A DNA stretch of 64,000 nucleotides from Lineus longissimus (Eukaryota; Nemertea; Pilidiophora; Heteronemertea; Lineidae): positions 11,718,501 through 11,782,500 of the forward strand of contig NC_088320.1 of the NCBI RefSeq assembly GCF_910592395.1, read 5' to 3'. The notes beneath the pieces were generated by a model that saw only the letters and a list, made by a program, of their open reading frames with translations, searched no databases and was not told the DNA's origin. Position numbers and translations under genes: made by a program. This document shows, piece after piece, positions 21,941 to 33,384 of this stretch (the stretch's first letter is position 1; each line of letters opens with the position of its first letter).

Positions 21941-23602
21941 CTTTAGACGTGCGTTAAAGACCAGTGGATTCCCCGACTTACAGCTAAAGAAACCAGCGAA
22001 CGGCACGGAGTATCTGTAGCCGAGTTCGTAGTCGTCACTCACGCAGACTTTCATGTGCTCTCCCAGTCGAAGGGGGTAGTAGTACACTGGGCAGCCTTGG
22101 CTTTTGGTCAGCGGGTTCGAACTAGTCGCTGTGAAAACCCCACCGAAGAGAAACCCGGAGTCCTGTTGGACTTCGCCTGTCGCTGCGCACCAATAAGCCT
22201 TATATGTGGCGACACTTCGATGGTACTTCCACCACCACGGCCAGCAGAACCAAATAAGCCACACGTCGCATTTTTTATGTGTTTCATATTTTGACACTGT
22301 TCCCTCGTTCAGCAAGATCGCTTCGTAGTTGTTCGGACAACGGTAATCATCAGTCAGTGGGTTCTTTTGCAGTAAATCTCCACAGATATATCCCGCACTC
22401 GATTCCGGGTCCATGTCGCATGTTTGATACACGCCGCCAAATGTAAAGTTAGTACTCGGCGCTTTGCATGAACCGTCGTCCAAGTTTGCCTGGAAGTTAA
22501 AGTTCTTACTATCAATGCTAGTACATCCATGAATCGTGTTGAACTTGTAGTATCGATTTATTATCTTCTCCAAGCCTGCTGTCACCTTGATCAGTGTCGG
22601 GAGTGGCACCTCCGGCATATTCTGTGGCGTGATGATGAAGTGTAGTGGGTCACCTGAGCGGTCGATTGCAACCAAGCCATTATTAAGTCCATCCTCCCAG
22701 TTGTTGATGGTGAAGTTCACCCGGAAAGGTGGACCCCCATAGGTCAGTATCTGAGAGTATGTCCGATTGTTTAAATATTCCTTTGAGAACGTCTCACTTG
22801 ACGAATGACTGAAACCTGCACTAAAACCAATCTTTCCAAAAAAGTTCGCACTAGCAGATGCCTTGATCTCGCTTTTCTGGTTCTCGTAATTGGAGGAAAA
22901 GGTGCTCTTGACTTGATCGACTTGTGCAAGAGTTGCCCCGGCGTCAATTGCTGTTACAACATGGGTTCCGAAGTCTCTGACGATAAGCTGTAGAAGATAG
23001 TCCGCCATCTTGGTGTTGTTGTTCGCAACGTAAGCGGCTATGTCCATCATCCTCGCCTTGAAATTCGGATGCAGTTGTACGTCTGGGTTCATGCGAATCG
23101 TGTACATGTGGTATCGCAGCATAACTCTCGTAGTGATGGATTTGTCGTTGACCTGGTGCTTTTTAATGCTCTGGTGTTCTTCCGAGAAAGACCCGCTCAC
23201 CACAGAGTAGAACGATGCATCCGCGTTGATCGATGATGACGTAATGCTAGTATAGTTACTCCAATGTTCGATCAATTCACCAAACGTCTCGACTTTGCTT
23301 TTCTTCAGAGGCAAGACGTACGTGGAATCCGGGATCAAATAGACATCATCTTCTGTCATCAGGCACCTGCTGTAGTTCATCAAGGCGACTTGCCCCATGT
23401 CAACATTACGAAGATTGTCCCAGCCTCCGCCCGGAAGCGCTTCGAATCTAATCAGGCCCTTCCTTGCAGGACAATTCCTAAAGTCTCCCGAATATATTGG
23501 CTTGTCTGCACCCGAACTACATGTACCTTTATCATCTGCGAGTATGGCCGAGCTAAGGGTGACTACACATACAAGTAGCGCGCAAGGGACGCCTCTCGCC
23601 AT
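21941..23602 (-). CDS. MPEG1: MPEG1 (perforin-2) coding exon 1: signal peptide, MACPF domain, P2 domain
   Basis: The Met at 23602 starts a typical signal peptide (hydrophobic to about residue 20, ending near ILADD). The MACPF/CDC pore-forming domain follows, with the family signature DFGTHVVT at residues 210-217 and the flanking membrane-inserting helical segments. An EGF-like link (GC.S.NFNFQANLDDGSC, about 359-379) and the MPEG1-specific P2 domain with many cysteines (about 385-550) come next. MPEG1 is an innate immune effector that oligomerises in endolysosomal compartments of phagocytes and forms pores in ingested microbes. The exon encodes 554 residues and ends at a consensus GTAAGT donor, continuing at 18937. 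The reading frame is intact. A striking tryptophan cluster occurs at residues 448-458. Orthology is firm from domain order; expression is not inferable. Confidence 0.95.
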
Positions 23603-23747
23603 GTCTGTTGCGAATCAACCACAAGCTACCGCTGCTACCGAAAGAGTTGGAAACAATATTGCTTCGATCATTTGATACGTCCTATCATTTCTGCGCGATA
23701 CAACCCTGGACAAAGAGCCTGTGGGATTAGGCCAACTTTGTCACGCG

Positions 23748-23757
23748 ACTTCCGGAA
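23748..23757 (-). promoter_or_regulatory. ETS-type motif upstream of MPEG1
   Basis: On the minus strand ttccggaagt, a strong ETS-family core, lies about 150 bases upstream of the MPEG1 start codon. Vertebrate MPEG1 is driven in macrophages by the ETS factor PU.1, so the position is suggestive. A single 8-10 base match can arise by chance. Confidence 0.35.
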
Positions 23758-24336
23758 ACTTTTTTTTCCATTACGGGACATGTCCGATCAGTAGTATGAC
23801 ATTTGGGATTTCCTGTATTCAATAGGTTGTGGACACGATCACTGGAATAATTATCTACAGGCTGTTTCAGAAGATTTTTTGTCAACATCGTTTTTGGCCA
23901 TTGCTGTACGTGGGACAAACCACCAGCGGAGTTTCTTTTGGACCCAATAGAATTTTCAGAAAAGGGCTTTCCCAGTCTCAAGGAACTACTGAAGGGAAAC
24001 CCATTGCATAGTCATTTCACTATCAAAATCACCTGATGTTGTTGTCAGCAATAAATATATACATGTACATGGCTTTATTTAAAATTTCATTCTGCATGGC
24101 AGTCTATAGCTTTGGTAGCTAGGTACAAAAAATATTCTGGCATGTCTGGTGCATCTTAATAGTTGTTGATTATACAACTAAGAACCTAAGGAATATGTTC
24201 TGAATTTTCGACCTTTGAAGCAGCCTCCATTTAGCATTGAAACCATGTGCTTATGCAAAACATGAATGGATGAAGTAAGCCTGCTTATCTCAAAGTAAGC
24301 GCAATCTATTTCATGACATCTATAATGTCTAACTAG
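23758..24336. other. No gene recognised
   Basis: The 5' flank of MPEG1 up to the assembly gap. No exon or named repeat seen. Confidence 0.45.
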
Positions 24337-24436
24337 NNNNNNNNNNNNNNNNNNNNNNNNNNNNNNNNNNNNNNNNNNNNNNNNNNNNNNNNNNNNNNNN
24401 NNNNNNNNNNNNNNNNNNNNNNNNNNNNNNNNNNNN
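24337..24436. other. Assembly gap, 100 N
   Basis: Exactly 100 N, the conventional size for a scaffold gap of unknown length. Confidence 0.99.
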
Positions 24437-24744
24437 GTCCGGTCATGAATGTCTATTGTTGGAGTTATAATCTCATAAATATTAGGTGTGCATGTGTTTC
24501 TCTCTTCGACATCTTTAGTTCGCAGTATCTCCTGGGTTTTGATGACGGTGATAGTATAGGTGTCTTCAAATGACTCTACCACGGAAGTTCTATTGAGATT
24601 CCGGTGGCAGACATTACAAACAAACAACACCTCAAACTTTTTCAAGATTTCCGAACCTTCTTAACATTTGAATTAAACAGATCTATATACTAGAAATTCG
24701 ACCAGGACTGCCAATACCTCACAGATTAAAAGTGCATATCATTA

Positions 24745-24806
24745 TAAGATTCCTTTGTTCCCCGGACATTCTCTCCTAAGGACATTTCGAACCCTAACAC
24801 CTAAAC
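24745..24806. repeat. Degraded end of the CCGGTGTAG MITE family
   Basis: The sequence ccccggacattctctcctaa followed by ggacatttcgaacc matches the right ends of the MITEs at 33204-33384 and 36760-36934. The left end is not recognisable. Confidence 0.5.
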
Positions 24807-27800
24807 GGCCACCTTTAAGCTAAAACATGTACTTAACAATCCTATTATTTCAGATCTCTGAAGTTAGTGAACTCGTTTATATCTTACTCAACAAATGGAG
24901 AAACCAGGGTGATCAACAACAGTTTTCAAGTTTAAGGGACTAGTTTCGTTAGGACGCTATCGGCAAGCCGTTAAAACGCAGAAAGAAGGCTTATATCCAC
25001 CACTAGTTAGAGGGTGTATCAATAAAAACACAACACTCGCTTGCTGTCACCACTGAATCCAGCGGTCAATGCCATGCATGACGCTTAATGCCAGAAAGTA
25101 TCAAAATACGTAAACGTACCAAAATAATGCCGATAGTTTTACGTCTGTACTGTTATACTATAAAGCGAAATCATAATCATCTGTCTCTTATTCTCTTGAT
25201 CTCTTAGGTTGATAGGTTGGTAGGTCTATCAAATGGGTCACAAGAAAACAGTTGTTTAGAGTTACATGTTGGATTTTATACAAACTTATAGACAATAGAC
25301 AATAGACAATTGCAATATTAGCTTCAATGGCCAATAGGGTCTTTCCCCGAAATGAGGTATTGGCTGTCTCACCAATAAAACAAAACCACAATAGCATATC
25401 ACATTTGACCATTCTGGCGGCGAATCGGTGGTCTAAGAACTGCAGAATAGAGGGCGCAATGTCCATGCGTTACAATGACGACGATGACAGCGGTGAGACA
25501 ACGAATACGGACAGTGAGGGCGATACACCTCAAACTTGATGTATTTCGGGAACGTGTATGTTCGACCGAGAATCTTTTTTCATCTTTTTATTAATCTATT
25601 AGTGATAATTCATTTGATTAACATTTCATACATTCCATTGACGCGAGCCGTGCAGCATGATCTCATGAGCAATCTGATATCATGCAAAAACTAACAGAGT
25701 CACGGCGAAGACCAATTGAATTTGCAAACCTTGACACGAAATCAATCATTCTCTGTAAATTACAAAGCATTCCGAATTGCATTGCATTGTTATTCACTAA
25801 GAACTCCCATAATGTTCGTATTCATGTATCAACAAATAAGAACATTAAAAATGTCAACCATCGTTTTGTTTAGTTATCAGTGCGAATGAAATATGAAATG
25901 CATGACTTCATCAATAGTTCCAGGGCCGCGAAGCAATCTCCAAATAGGATTGCGATTCAGTGAGTTGCCTCTGAAACCGGAAGAGACCAAATGTACGCGG
26001 TGTACTAGTACACGGTACAAGTATCACTTAGCAACCGTTACCAATGGCGCTGGCTAGGAGATTGCGTTGCGACGGCGGCTAACGTATTTTGGACCTCTCT
26101 TCACTCTCTCTTCCAGGGTACTGTTCAGAATTCATTAATTAATATTTAAATTTCCTTTCTTCCGAATTACAAGGCCTAGATTCTGTGTCAACCTTGGCCT
26201 CTATTGATCTCCTGATTATTGAGTCCGTGGCCACGGTATGAAGTTCTTGATCAATAGGGACTAGGGTTGACACGGTTGTTACATCATTTTCTGGGCCTAC
26301 TATAAATTCGGCAACGCCTCCCCGCCATGTTAGTTGGCATTTTTGGTCTTTCACTCCGGGTGTTCCCACCCGTTATTTCACGTTGCACTGGTGCGGGCAA
26401 ATTCGGTAGGTAATGTTCTTATCTTTAAATTTGTCATTTATTGCCGTTTTAACCGTAGGTATTTAATAACTCCCTGATGCAAAGCTTATGTATGTTTCTT
26501 TGTATATTTTAGTTCACTTGTTGCGTTGTCCATGTTGACCCCGTCGTCGCGGAATAAACGTTAATGTTTCGTAAACTACCGACTCTCTCAATCCTTAACA
26601 GGTACCGTCACACAAAAAATCAGCTGAAGGGAATCGTATGCCAGATAATAGAGAGGTTAATAAGTCCTACTATTAACGCTGACGGTAACCTTATTTACGT
26701 CGGCATGTTGCCACCTGGAGAAGTGTCATCACCGCTATCTTGCCCCACAGCGCAAAATCTTTTATTCTGTAATAGTGTCACCTTACACTGATATCGGTCA
26801 TGATCCGAATAAGAATTCGTTCGATTCGGATCATCCACAGATACCAACCTTCGGTGATGAGGGAGCCTTCCCACGAGGCCGTAGATCTTGACCTGCAGTG
26901 TGCCGATGGAAGGTCACACAGGGCGGCCATATCAAGGTAGAATCGAAATCGGAATCGAAGAAATCGAGAAATCACTATCGGGAACTATATGAGTATTTTT
27001 GTGAGAAAGTTTACGTTTGTACAACTTTAGAATAACGAGCCATGTACGTTTCAAAATGTGGACTTACTTTTAAACGGATGTTTATGAGGATTTGATTTAT
27101 GTGTGATTTGAGAACCGATCTATGCGAGATGCATGGAACGTAAATTCATCGTATTGAAACTGAAGCCCGCCAGCGAGTGTTTCCGGTCAGGGCGCACCCC
27201 TTCCTTTTAAGCATCAACTGTTGCGCATGCGTCGTTGAACAGGAAGACCCTGACTCATCATAAAATGACCAATCAGGAACTGCCAAGTCAATTAAGGAAT
27301 CGCCGTGACCAAGCCATGAAAGAACATTTTGGCCCTTATACAAACGACCATATGTGTGACCCAGGCCTATTGTCCCGGCGATTCCTAAATAGCGACAACG
27401 ATCCTAGATGAGCGCAACAGCTGCGAACATGTGGAAAAACAAAGTTTAGAAAATTTTACCGAACTCAACTTAAATCACCCCAACTGATTACTTATTTCTA
27501 ATTAAGACTAGGTGTTTTCTTGTTAATAAATAAATAATCTTCTTCATCATCTAACCCGTGAAAGGACAACTTGGGTCATCAGCGAAGTCAGAATCAATGA
27601 AACTTATTTACCGAACAAAATACATGAACAGTCTAAACTCAACTTTCACACAAAAGAGAGGATCTCAGTCATCAATTTAAATGTCTGACCCCGATGCCGA
27701 GTTCCCAAATCGTACCTTCACGTATTTCACATAGGGTAGAAATAAAGCTTCTGATTAAATAAACAGATTGCAAAATTACTATTCGTTTAAGGTTTACATC

Positions 27801-28406
27801 ACATAACCTTATTTTAGTCAAAATGTAAACTAAGAATTGTAAATTCCTATATAAACTCTGGCTTCCCGTCTATAACTATAGATGAACCCTCAAGACTTTG
27901 ATAAATTATAATAAAATGGGTAAACCTTTAACTAATCATTTATCGTAGAAATTTAAGCCATCTGTTACAATAGACTATTACTATGAAGACACCAAATTAT
28001 GCCTCTTGGGTAATAGTTTGATGGTCGGTTACGAAGCTGTTCATGCCCCATTTGACCACAGAACAAAGTAGCAAGTAGTTTAGAAGTAAGCCTAGCATTC
28101 TATCGCGTATTTTCTAAATAGATACGCCCAAAAGACCAGGATGGCCCCCCACGTGGTATGCCGTGATTCCCTCACGTTACTAAGCCACATGCCGATCCAC
28201 AATCGTTGCTTTCTCATCCACAATATCCTGTTTCATTATATAAAAATGATTATCGAAGGCCAAGGGCAATGACATAATATATCAGCAGACCTTGATCAGT
28301 AGGCCTACCATGCTATTCATTGGCTTGTGACTCACAATCAATGACAATAGCGTTTGCGTTCTTGGTAAGTTCGCATCTTAACCTAACAAAGATAGTTTTT
28401 GCGCGG
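24807..28406. other. No gene recognised
   Basis: 3.6 kb without a supportable exon. An acidic open frame at 25327-25539 (DDDD, TDSEGDTPQT end) and one at 26139-26369 (minus) have no recognisable domain or convincing splice sites. Confidence 0.4.
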
Positions 28407-28426
28407 TATAAATGATATTGACGTCA
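28407..28426 (+). promoter_or_regulatory. TATA box and CRE, possible CRIP promoter
   Basis: TATAAA at 28407-28412 is followed by a perfect CRE octamer TGACGTCA at 28419-28426, about 365 bases before the CRIP start codon. Spacing would place transcription start near 28440. No cDNA evidence is available from sequence alone. Confidence 0.25.
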
Positions 28427-28790
28427 ATAAACTTAGCGTCAGTGTTTATCAAAGCACTTCTTAACCTGTCTGGTGCTCTGCAATAGGCCCTTTGCCAGAT
28501 ATATACCCCTTTACCACCTACAGTCGGGAACAAAAACATCTGTAAAATAGATCTTCACGGTATAATGGCTCGAGAGCCACTGTCTGGCGTCATTGAACAT
28601 AAGAACATAATAACAAACCAACCGTCCGGAACATGCCCCCGAACATGCCAAGGCCTGCATGATGGAAGTAACGTGTGCAAAACCTGGGTGTACCCCAGGG
28701 TTGAACCAGTCGTCCATTTAACAATTCATACCGATATTGGGAGCAGACGATCCAGACGTTTAACTCAACTGTCCGCGAAGCAAACTTAAC

Positions 28791-28830
28791 ATGCCGAAGT
28801 GTCCTAACTGTCAGAAGGAAGTATACTTTG
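28791..28830 (+). CDS. CRIP1: Cysteine-rich intestinal protein (LIM) exon 1
   Basis: ATG begins MPKCPNCQKEVYF, the start of CRIP LIM domains, and the exon ends at a GTGAGT donor in phase 1. The two cysteines (C4, C7) are the first zinc ligands. The three exons (28791-28830, 28979-29073, 29692-29787) add up to 231 bases, a 76-residue protein, one residue shorter than human CRIP1. CRIP proteins are single-LIM zinc-binding proteins found in cytosol and nucleus that act as adaptors; their exact role is unsettled. Whether this is CRIP1 or a related invertebrate CRIP paralogue cannot be decided here. Confidence 0.93.
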
Positions 28831-28978
28831 GTGAGTAAAGGGGATTTCTGTTTCAGCGTGACCCTCGATCGCGCTGCGCCACAAGTAGACCGCTCCTTTA
28901 ATGTTACGATGGTGTTATCACCACATATATGCATTTGTTTTTTATTACGCTTATGTTAGGCTTATGGTTATGTTTCAG

Positions 28979-29073
28979 CGGAGAAGGTGACCTCTCTGGG
29001 AAAAGACTGGCACAGACCTTGCCTTAAATGTGAAAAATGTAGCAAGACTCTATCTTCAGGCAGCCATGCGGAG
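28979..29073 (+). CDS. CRIP1: CRIP (LIM) exon 2
   Basis: This exon lies between a TTTCAG acceptor and a GTAGGT donor. It encodes the core of the LIM domain: [18 protein letters not shown] then [14 protein letters not shown]. It contains ligands H25, C28, C31 and C34 with canonical spacing. It joins exon 1 in phase 1 and exon 3 in phase 0. Confidence 0.94.
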
Positions 29074-29691
29074 GTAGGTTTAGACTGTAATGTTTAGCTG
29101 GAAAACCTTCATGGTTTCTCCATGAGGGCTACCTTGACGAGTAAACTCATTCTCCTCGGCAAATATAATATCAGTTATTCTCTCCCAGTACATGCAACTT
29201 CCATGTTATTCTGTCACAGTGGGCTACATTGTAAATACATGTATATATTGCGATCGCGTAGTACTATCGGACTGAAAATTGCCAGTCTATGTCCAAAGTT
29301 ACGAAAGTATTGTTTTACTAAGCCTTCTAGTGCTTCGGGTGAACTGAAAAATGCGTTGATGGCAAACACATATTAGCAAAGCAAGTGCAAATGCAAAATC
29401 CTACGGTACCAGTCATCCTCCCGACCTCAGTCCAAGTTTCTGAGCTCGTTGATGTGAAGGCCAAAAAACCTTTTGAAGGGTTTTCAAAAGCTAAAAAACT
29501 TTCTAATAGTATATGACTGCTTCACAAGATTTACATTTCTGAAATAAGGTAGACGTTATGTCCGTAATGAAAAGTCTCTATTCGGCTTATTAGCGAGATA
29601 TTGATTGATATCGGCCTGCCTTCTTGGTGGACCAAGCTGCGTGATCCATTCTTCGTGACCCATGAGTGATTCATACTTCCCTTTATTGCAG

Positions 29692-29787
29692 CATGAGGGA
29701 AAGCCATATTGCAACAAGCCGTGCTACGCAGCGCTCTTTGGCGCCGGAGGATTCGGCCACGGTGGTACCGAATCTCATAAATATTAG
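29692..29787 (+). CDS. CRIP1: CRIP (LIM) exon 3 and stop
   Basis: After a TTGCAG acceptor the exon reads [17 protein letters not shown], then a Gly-rich tail (GAGGFGHGG) ending TESHKY and a TAG stop at 29785-29787. C52 and C56 complete the second zinc site. The Gly-rich tail is characteristic of CRIP and separates it from CSRP proteins, which have two LIM domains. Confidence 0.94.
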   Translation, partial: HEGKPYCNKPCYAALFGAGGFGHGGTESHKY

Positions 29788-31177
29788 GCGGGGACAGGGA
29801 GGTGCAAAGGTGTGTTGTGAATTTTGTCTCAGTCTGCTGAAATCGCTTTCATGGATTGTTTTGCCATGAATGGTCGGAGTTCATCTCCCAACTTCGTCAT
29901 CTTGTGTAATATTCGGTGTTCAAAGTCTCACTTGAAAAGGTTTCATGCGAATTCCCCTATGGTCAGGTGATACAGTTATACAATCCTAATTCAGAACTAT
30001 ATTATGCGTCTTATGTGTTCTTTTAGATCCGGTTCAGTTCCTTTGATCGCCTCTGATTCTCAACCGGTCGAGGTTAAAACACATTTATTTACCCCCTTTG
30101 AGTATATGACATAGGCCTATACGTACATGTATGTCTCCAGTTGCATGCTTTCACGTGTCTTTCAGATAGTTTAAATCTGTTGATTTCATTTCAGATTCCA
30201 CCTCTGCCAGCGTAACGCGTTGTCCTTTTCAAGTAGCTGGCTACGTGCACAATAAAATAGACCAGAAATTCCGCGGGATATTTCAAGATCGACTCGTCCA
30301 ACAATCTGCTTGTGCTTGGATGCAAAACAGCAATCGACTATTATAATAAGTGCCTGCTCATTATAATACGTGACCGAATTCGAGATAACAGTCTGCTTAT
30401 CAAGTGACTGAATACAGGACAACAATCCGCTCATTTAGTGACTGAATGCAAAACAAGAATCTGCTCATCACATGTATAATGCGTGCCTCGATGCACCCTT
30501 TGTGTGTTAGAGATGGTATTTATGTGATGAACACAAATTGTCCTAAATGCAACCACGACCGACATCCTCTGTCACACCGATACCTCCACTAATCATTCAT
30601 TGCAAACTCGAAAATAAACTCTCAGTGTCGTTTCGTGGTTTATCATTGTTCTTTTACTTCATTTCATGACCTTAGGCCCGGTGTATTGTCATTGAGCAAG
30701 ACAACTACTTCGTCATTTCATCTTGGAATGATCCTGATGACGGACGACACAATTCAAATTCAAATTCAAATTCAAATCAAGTTTATTGTACCTTATAAAA
30801 ATACATTTATATCGGTTGAAAATACAAGTCTCAGTCCACGATATTGTCCTCGCAGCTGATCACATGTTGTTTATCTCGTCCATTGACAGGGCGCTCCTTG
30901 TACTTTTTGGGGATCTCAGATTCAATCTGGAAAGGAGATGGACGGATTTAAGAACAAGTTTCTTCAAGATGAGTGTCTTTAAGAACTTGGACCAAACTCT
31001 AGGCCTGTCCCAGTTGAGCATCCTACCTGTTTCTTCAAGCTGAGTGTGAAGCCTGGTAGGGCCTGTCACAAATTCTAAATGATCAAGTGATTTCGGTTTT
31101 GTGTACGCTTGTAACGACTCTCATTACAGAATGACTGCAAACTTGTGCATGGATATAGATTGAATACTCGTTAGGGT
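29788..31177. other. CRIP 3' flank with simple repeats, no further gene
   Basis: AATAAA signals occur at about 30248 and 30613. A degenerate tandem repeat (about 30298-30475) and a TTCAAA microsatellite (about 30748-30778) lie here. The latter is followed by 'aagtttattgtacc', resembling a LINE 3' tail on the minus strand. Confidence 0.45.
30298..30475. repeat. Degenerate ~35-bp tandem repeat
   Basis: About five diverged units share the pattern tgctcat...gtgactgaatacaaaacaa(c/g)aatc, spaced 34-38 bases apart. Confidence 0.5.
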
Positions 31178-31400
31178 AATGCTATACATGCTTCCCGAAA
31201 TTGGTGGCTTGCATTGGAACTAACTTTTTCCCCCTTGTCCGTCATTAAAGGCATTCAACTGTGTTGGTCAACCATGACTATCTCCTTTGTCCCTCCACCA
31301 TAAGGCCTAGTTTCCCCTTATGACATCACTATTTCGGACACTCAGCGCCCCATTTCTGGAAAGGTGTATAGTGCCTCCATGTTGCCAGTCAACAAGAATT
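31178..31400 (+). repeat. Dispersed repeat, inverted copy at 55040-55263
   Basis: The stretch from gcttcccgaaattggtggc to gcgccccatttct is about 97% identical to the reverse complement of 55060-55263. No ends typical of a known transposon class were recognised. Confidence 0.8.
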
Positions 31401-31677
31401 CATCCAAAATATCCACAAACTGATAAAAGTGTTACTCGGAGAACATAATAGTTTGCGTTGCCACCGAACAATATGTTATATAGACAAGCAAGTGCTTTTA
31501 CTTCAATTTTGTGCAGAAATGTTTTGTGTACATGTGCAGTACATATAGCGTTTTAGATAAAATCACCCGACAGTCTCTTTCATATCTGCCATTATCTGGT
31601 CCGATTTTTTGGTGTTTGAAAGAGTTACGGTGTTCCTAATACATTAATATGATAAAGAGTGACTATATAGTTTCACC

Positions 31678-31911
31678 TTAAGGGTTGACCATAGGTATCG
31701 CTATATTGTCGAGAACTCCAAATCCTAAAGCCTTTAGAGCTCTTTCAAAACATAGTGAATGCTCATTTCAAGGGCTGGAGTCTGTTCTTTGTTTTACAGA
31801 GAACAGCCTCCATGGTTTAAAAATGAGCATTCACTATGTTTTGAAGAAGTACTAATTGCTTTTTGATTTCAAGTTCTAACCAAAATGGCGGTACCTATGG
31901 TCAACCCTTAA
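31678..31911. mobile_element. TTAA-flanked palindromic MITE (piggyBac-like), copy 2
   Basis: TTAA at 31678-31681 and at 31908-31911 enclose ends GGGTTGACCATAGGTA and TACCTATGGTCAACCC. The arms are imperfect inverted repeats that include a strong inner hairpin (gaatgctcatt / aatgagcattc). Same family as 21190-21422. Confidence 0.75.
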
Positions 31912-32595
31912 TGTTAGTGCAGTTTAAGCTTTCCGACAATTGTTTGGGTGTCTTTTTAGACTTCAAACTATTTTGAGTTTCTCTTTAACGTTGTTTAAGC
32001 CAACTGGCTGGTCTTAATGACTGATCATAAAACTCAGTTTTATTTAAGCTACATGTGTGTATCTTTTCCCAATATATGTACCGTTAAGATATTCGCTGCA
32101 GTGGCGATTTTTACGTGATCGTAATGAGACCTTAGAAGGCTATTCTAACGTGAATTATTTTAGCCGATACGCGAATTTGTTATGAAAGATAATTATTTTA
32201 TGAAGATCGAAAAGATTTTATGGCGGTAAGGCTGGGTAATGACTAGTAATGTAGTGAGTGGGTTAACGTGACAAAACAACTGCGACTTGATCACTCGTTG
32301 CAACCATTTCAGCGAACCATATGCAAGTTATTGTAAACATTTTCAGTGAGATTTTGATTTTTGAAGGCCTAGGTGTCCTTGGTCGAAGTTGCTCAATGCA
32401 AATCTCCTTACATTGAGAGTTTCCTAATGAGAATTTCATCATGGCATGGAAAAAAAAGAAGTAGTCGCTGTGAATGGTTGATCTTGGGTTGCAAACAATG
32501 GCTTGTGTGCCAAACTGGTGGGTTTTGAATGTGGCAAGATAGGTTTTATTAAAGTGGTTTGGTGTTATTAGATTTACCTTAGTAAAATTCCAGTT
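31912..32595. other. No gene recognised
   Basis: No exon or named repeat seen. Confidence 0.4.
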
Positions 32596-32846
32596 CGAGA
32601 TAAGACCACCATTGAATATTCATAGGTTGCAGTATCCAGACCTATCAACGAGAAGCTTGTCCGATTATCTTAAAAAATCCGCGGACAACGACCACTTTAA
32701 TTTCCACTAGTTTGTCGCCACACTGTCCGGAATATCATATCAACATCTAAGATTCAAAATTGCCCGCAGTAATTGGTGCGACGTGGGAAAACTTTGGCAA
32801 ATGAACTGATGAAAGTCTTTAACAAATCAATGGTGGTTTTGCCTCG
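32596..32846. mobile_element. Short TIR MITE (CGAGATAAGACCACC family), copy 1
   Basis: The left end cgagataagaccaccattga pairs with the right end tcaatggtggttttgcctcg. The inside shares gaatattcataggttg and ctgtccggaat with the copy at 43466-44610. Confidence 0.6.
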
Positions 32847-33203
32847 TTGGACGAGCGAGTCCTTCAGTTCTCACCCCCTATTCTAGTAGGCGCTGTCTAC
32901 CTGTCTCAACACTTGCGACAGGCGACACTTCAAAAAAGAATGTCCATGCTTTACTGTGTGTTCCTGGACCGAAGTCCGTTGCGATTATATTTTATAGTTC
33001 GGCTAATTAAAGCCATTATATGTGTACATACAATCATGTGTAATTTCGCAAATCATTTTGATTACAGCTCGGAAATGCACAGATAGGGGGAAATATTGCT
33101 TGTAAATGGAATGTTTCATAAAATTCGTGTCCGTCTTCAAGCAGTAAGACTCAAAATATGGTTAGACGCTTTATGTCATTCGGTACAGATTCATCCGGTT
33201 TCA

Positions 33204-33384
33204 CCGGTGAAGAAGTAGAAATTGTCCGAGGGAAAAACCGTCCACCCTATTGTATTTTGTCGGATTATGGTATTATAGTTCTTTCGGTGACATTACCGTC
33301 AATAGGTCAGAGATTAAAGAGCATAATAGAATCCTTTGCTCCCCCGGAAATTCTATCCTGGGACATTTCAAACTTCTACACCGG
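33204..33384. mobile_element. CCGGTGTAG MITE, copy A
   Basis: The left end ccggtgaagaagtagaaatt and right end gacatttcaaacttctacacc form imperfect TIRs. About 75% like copy B at 36760-36934. Confidence 0.65.

Noticed and set aside
24179-24645. Minus-strand open frame spanning the N gap
   Set aside because: The gap of unknown length makes the continuity artificial; neither side contains a domain that I recognise.
25327-25539. Acidic open frame ending DDDDSGETTNTDSEGDTPQT
   Set aside because: No reliable splice sites, no known domain, and short length; low-complexity acidic sequence arises easily from GA-rich DNA.
26139-26369. Minus-strand 76-codon frame
   Set aside because: No motif, no splice context; length is within chance for this sequence.
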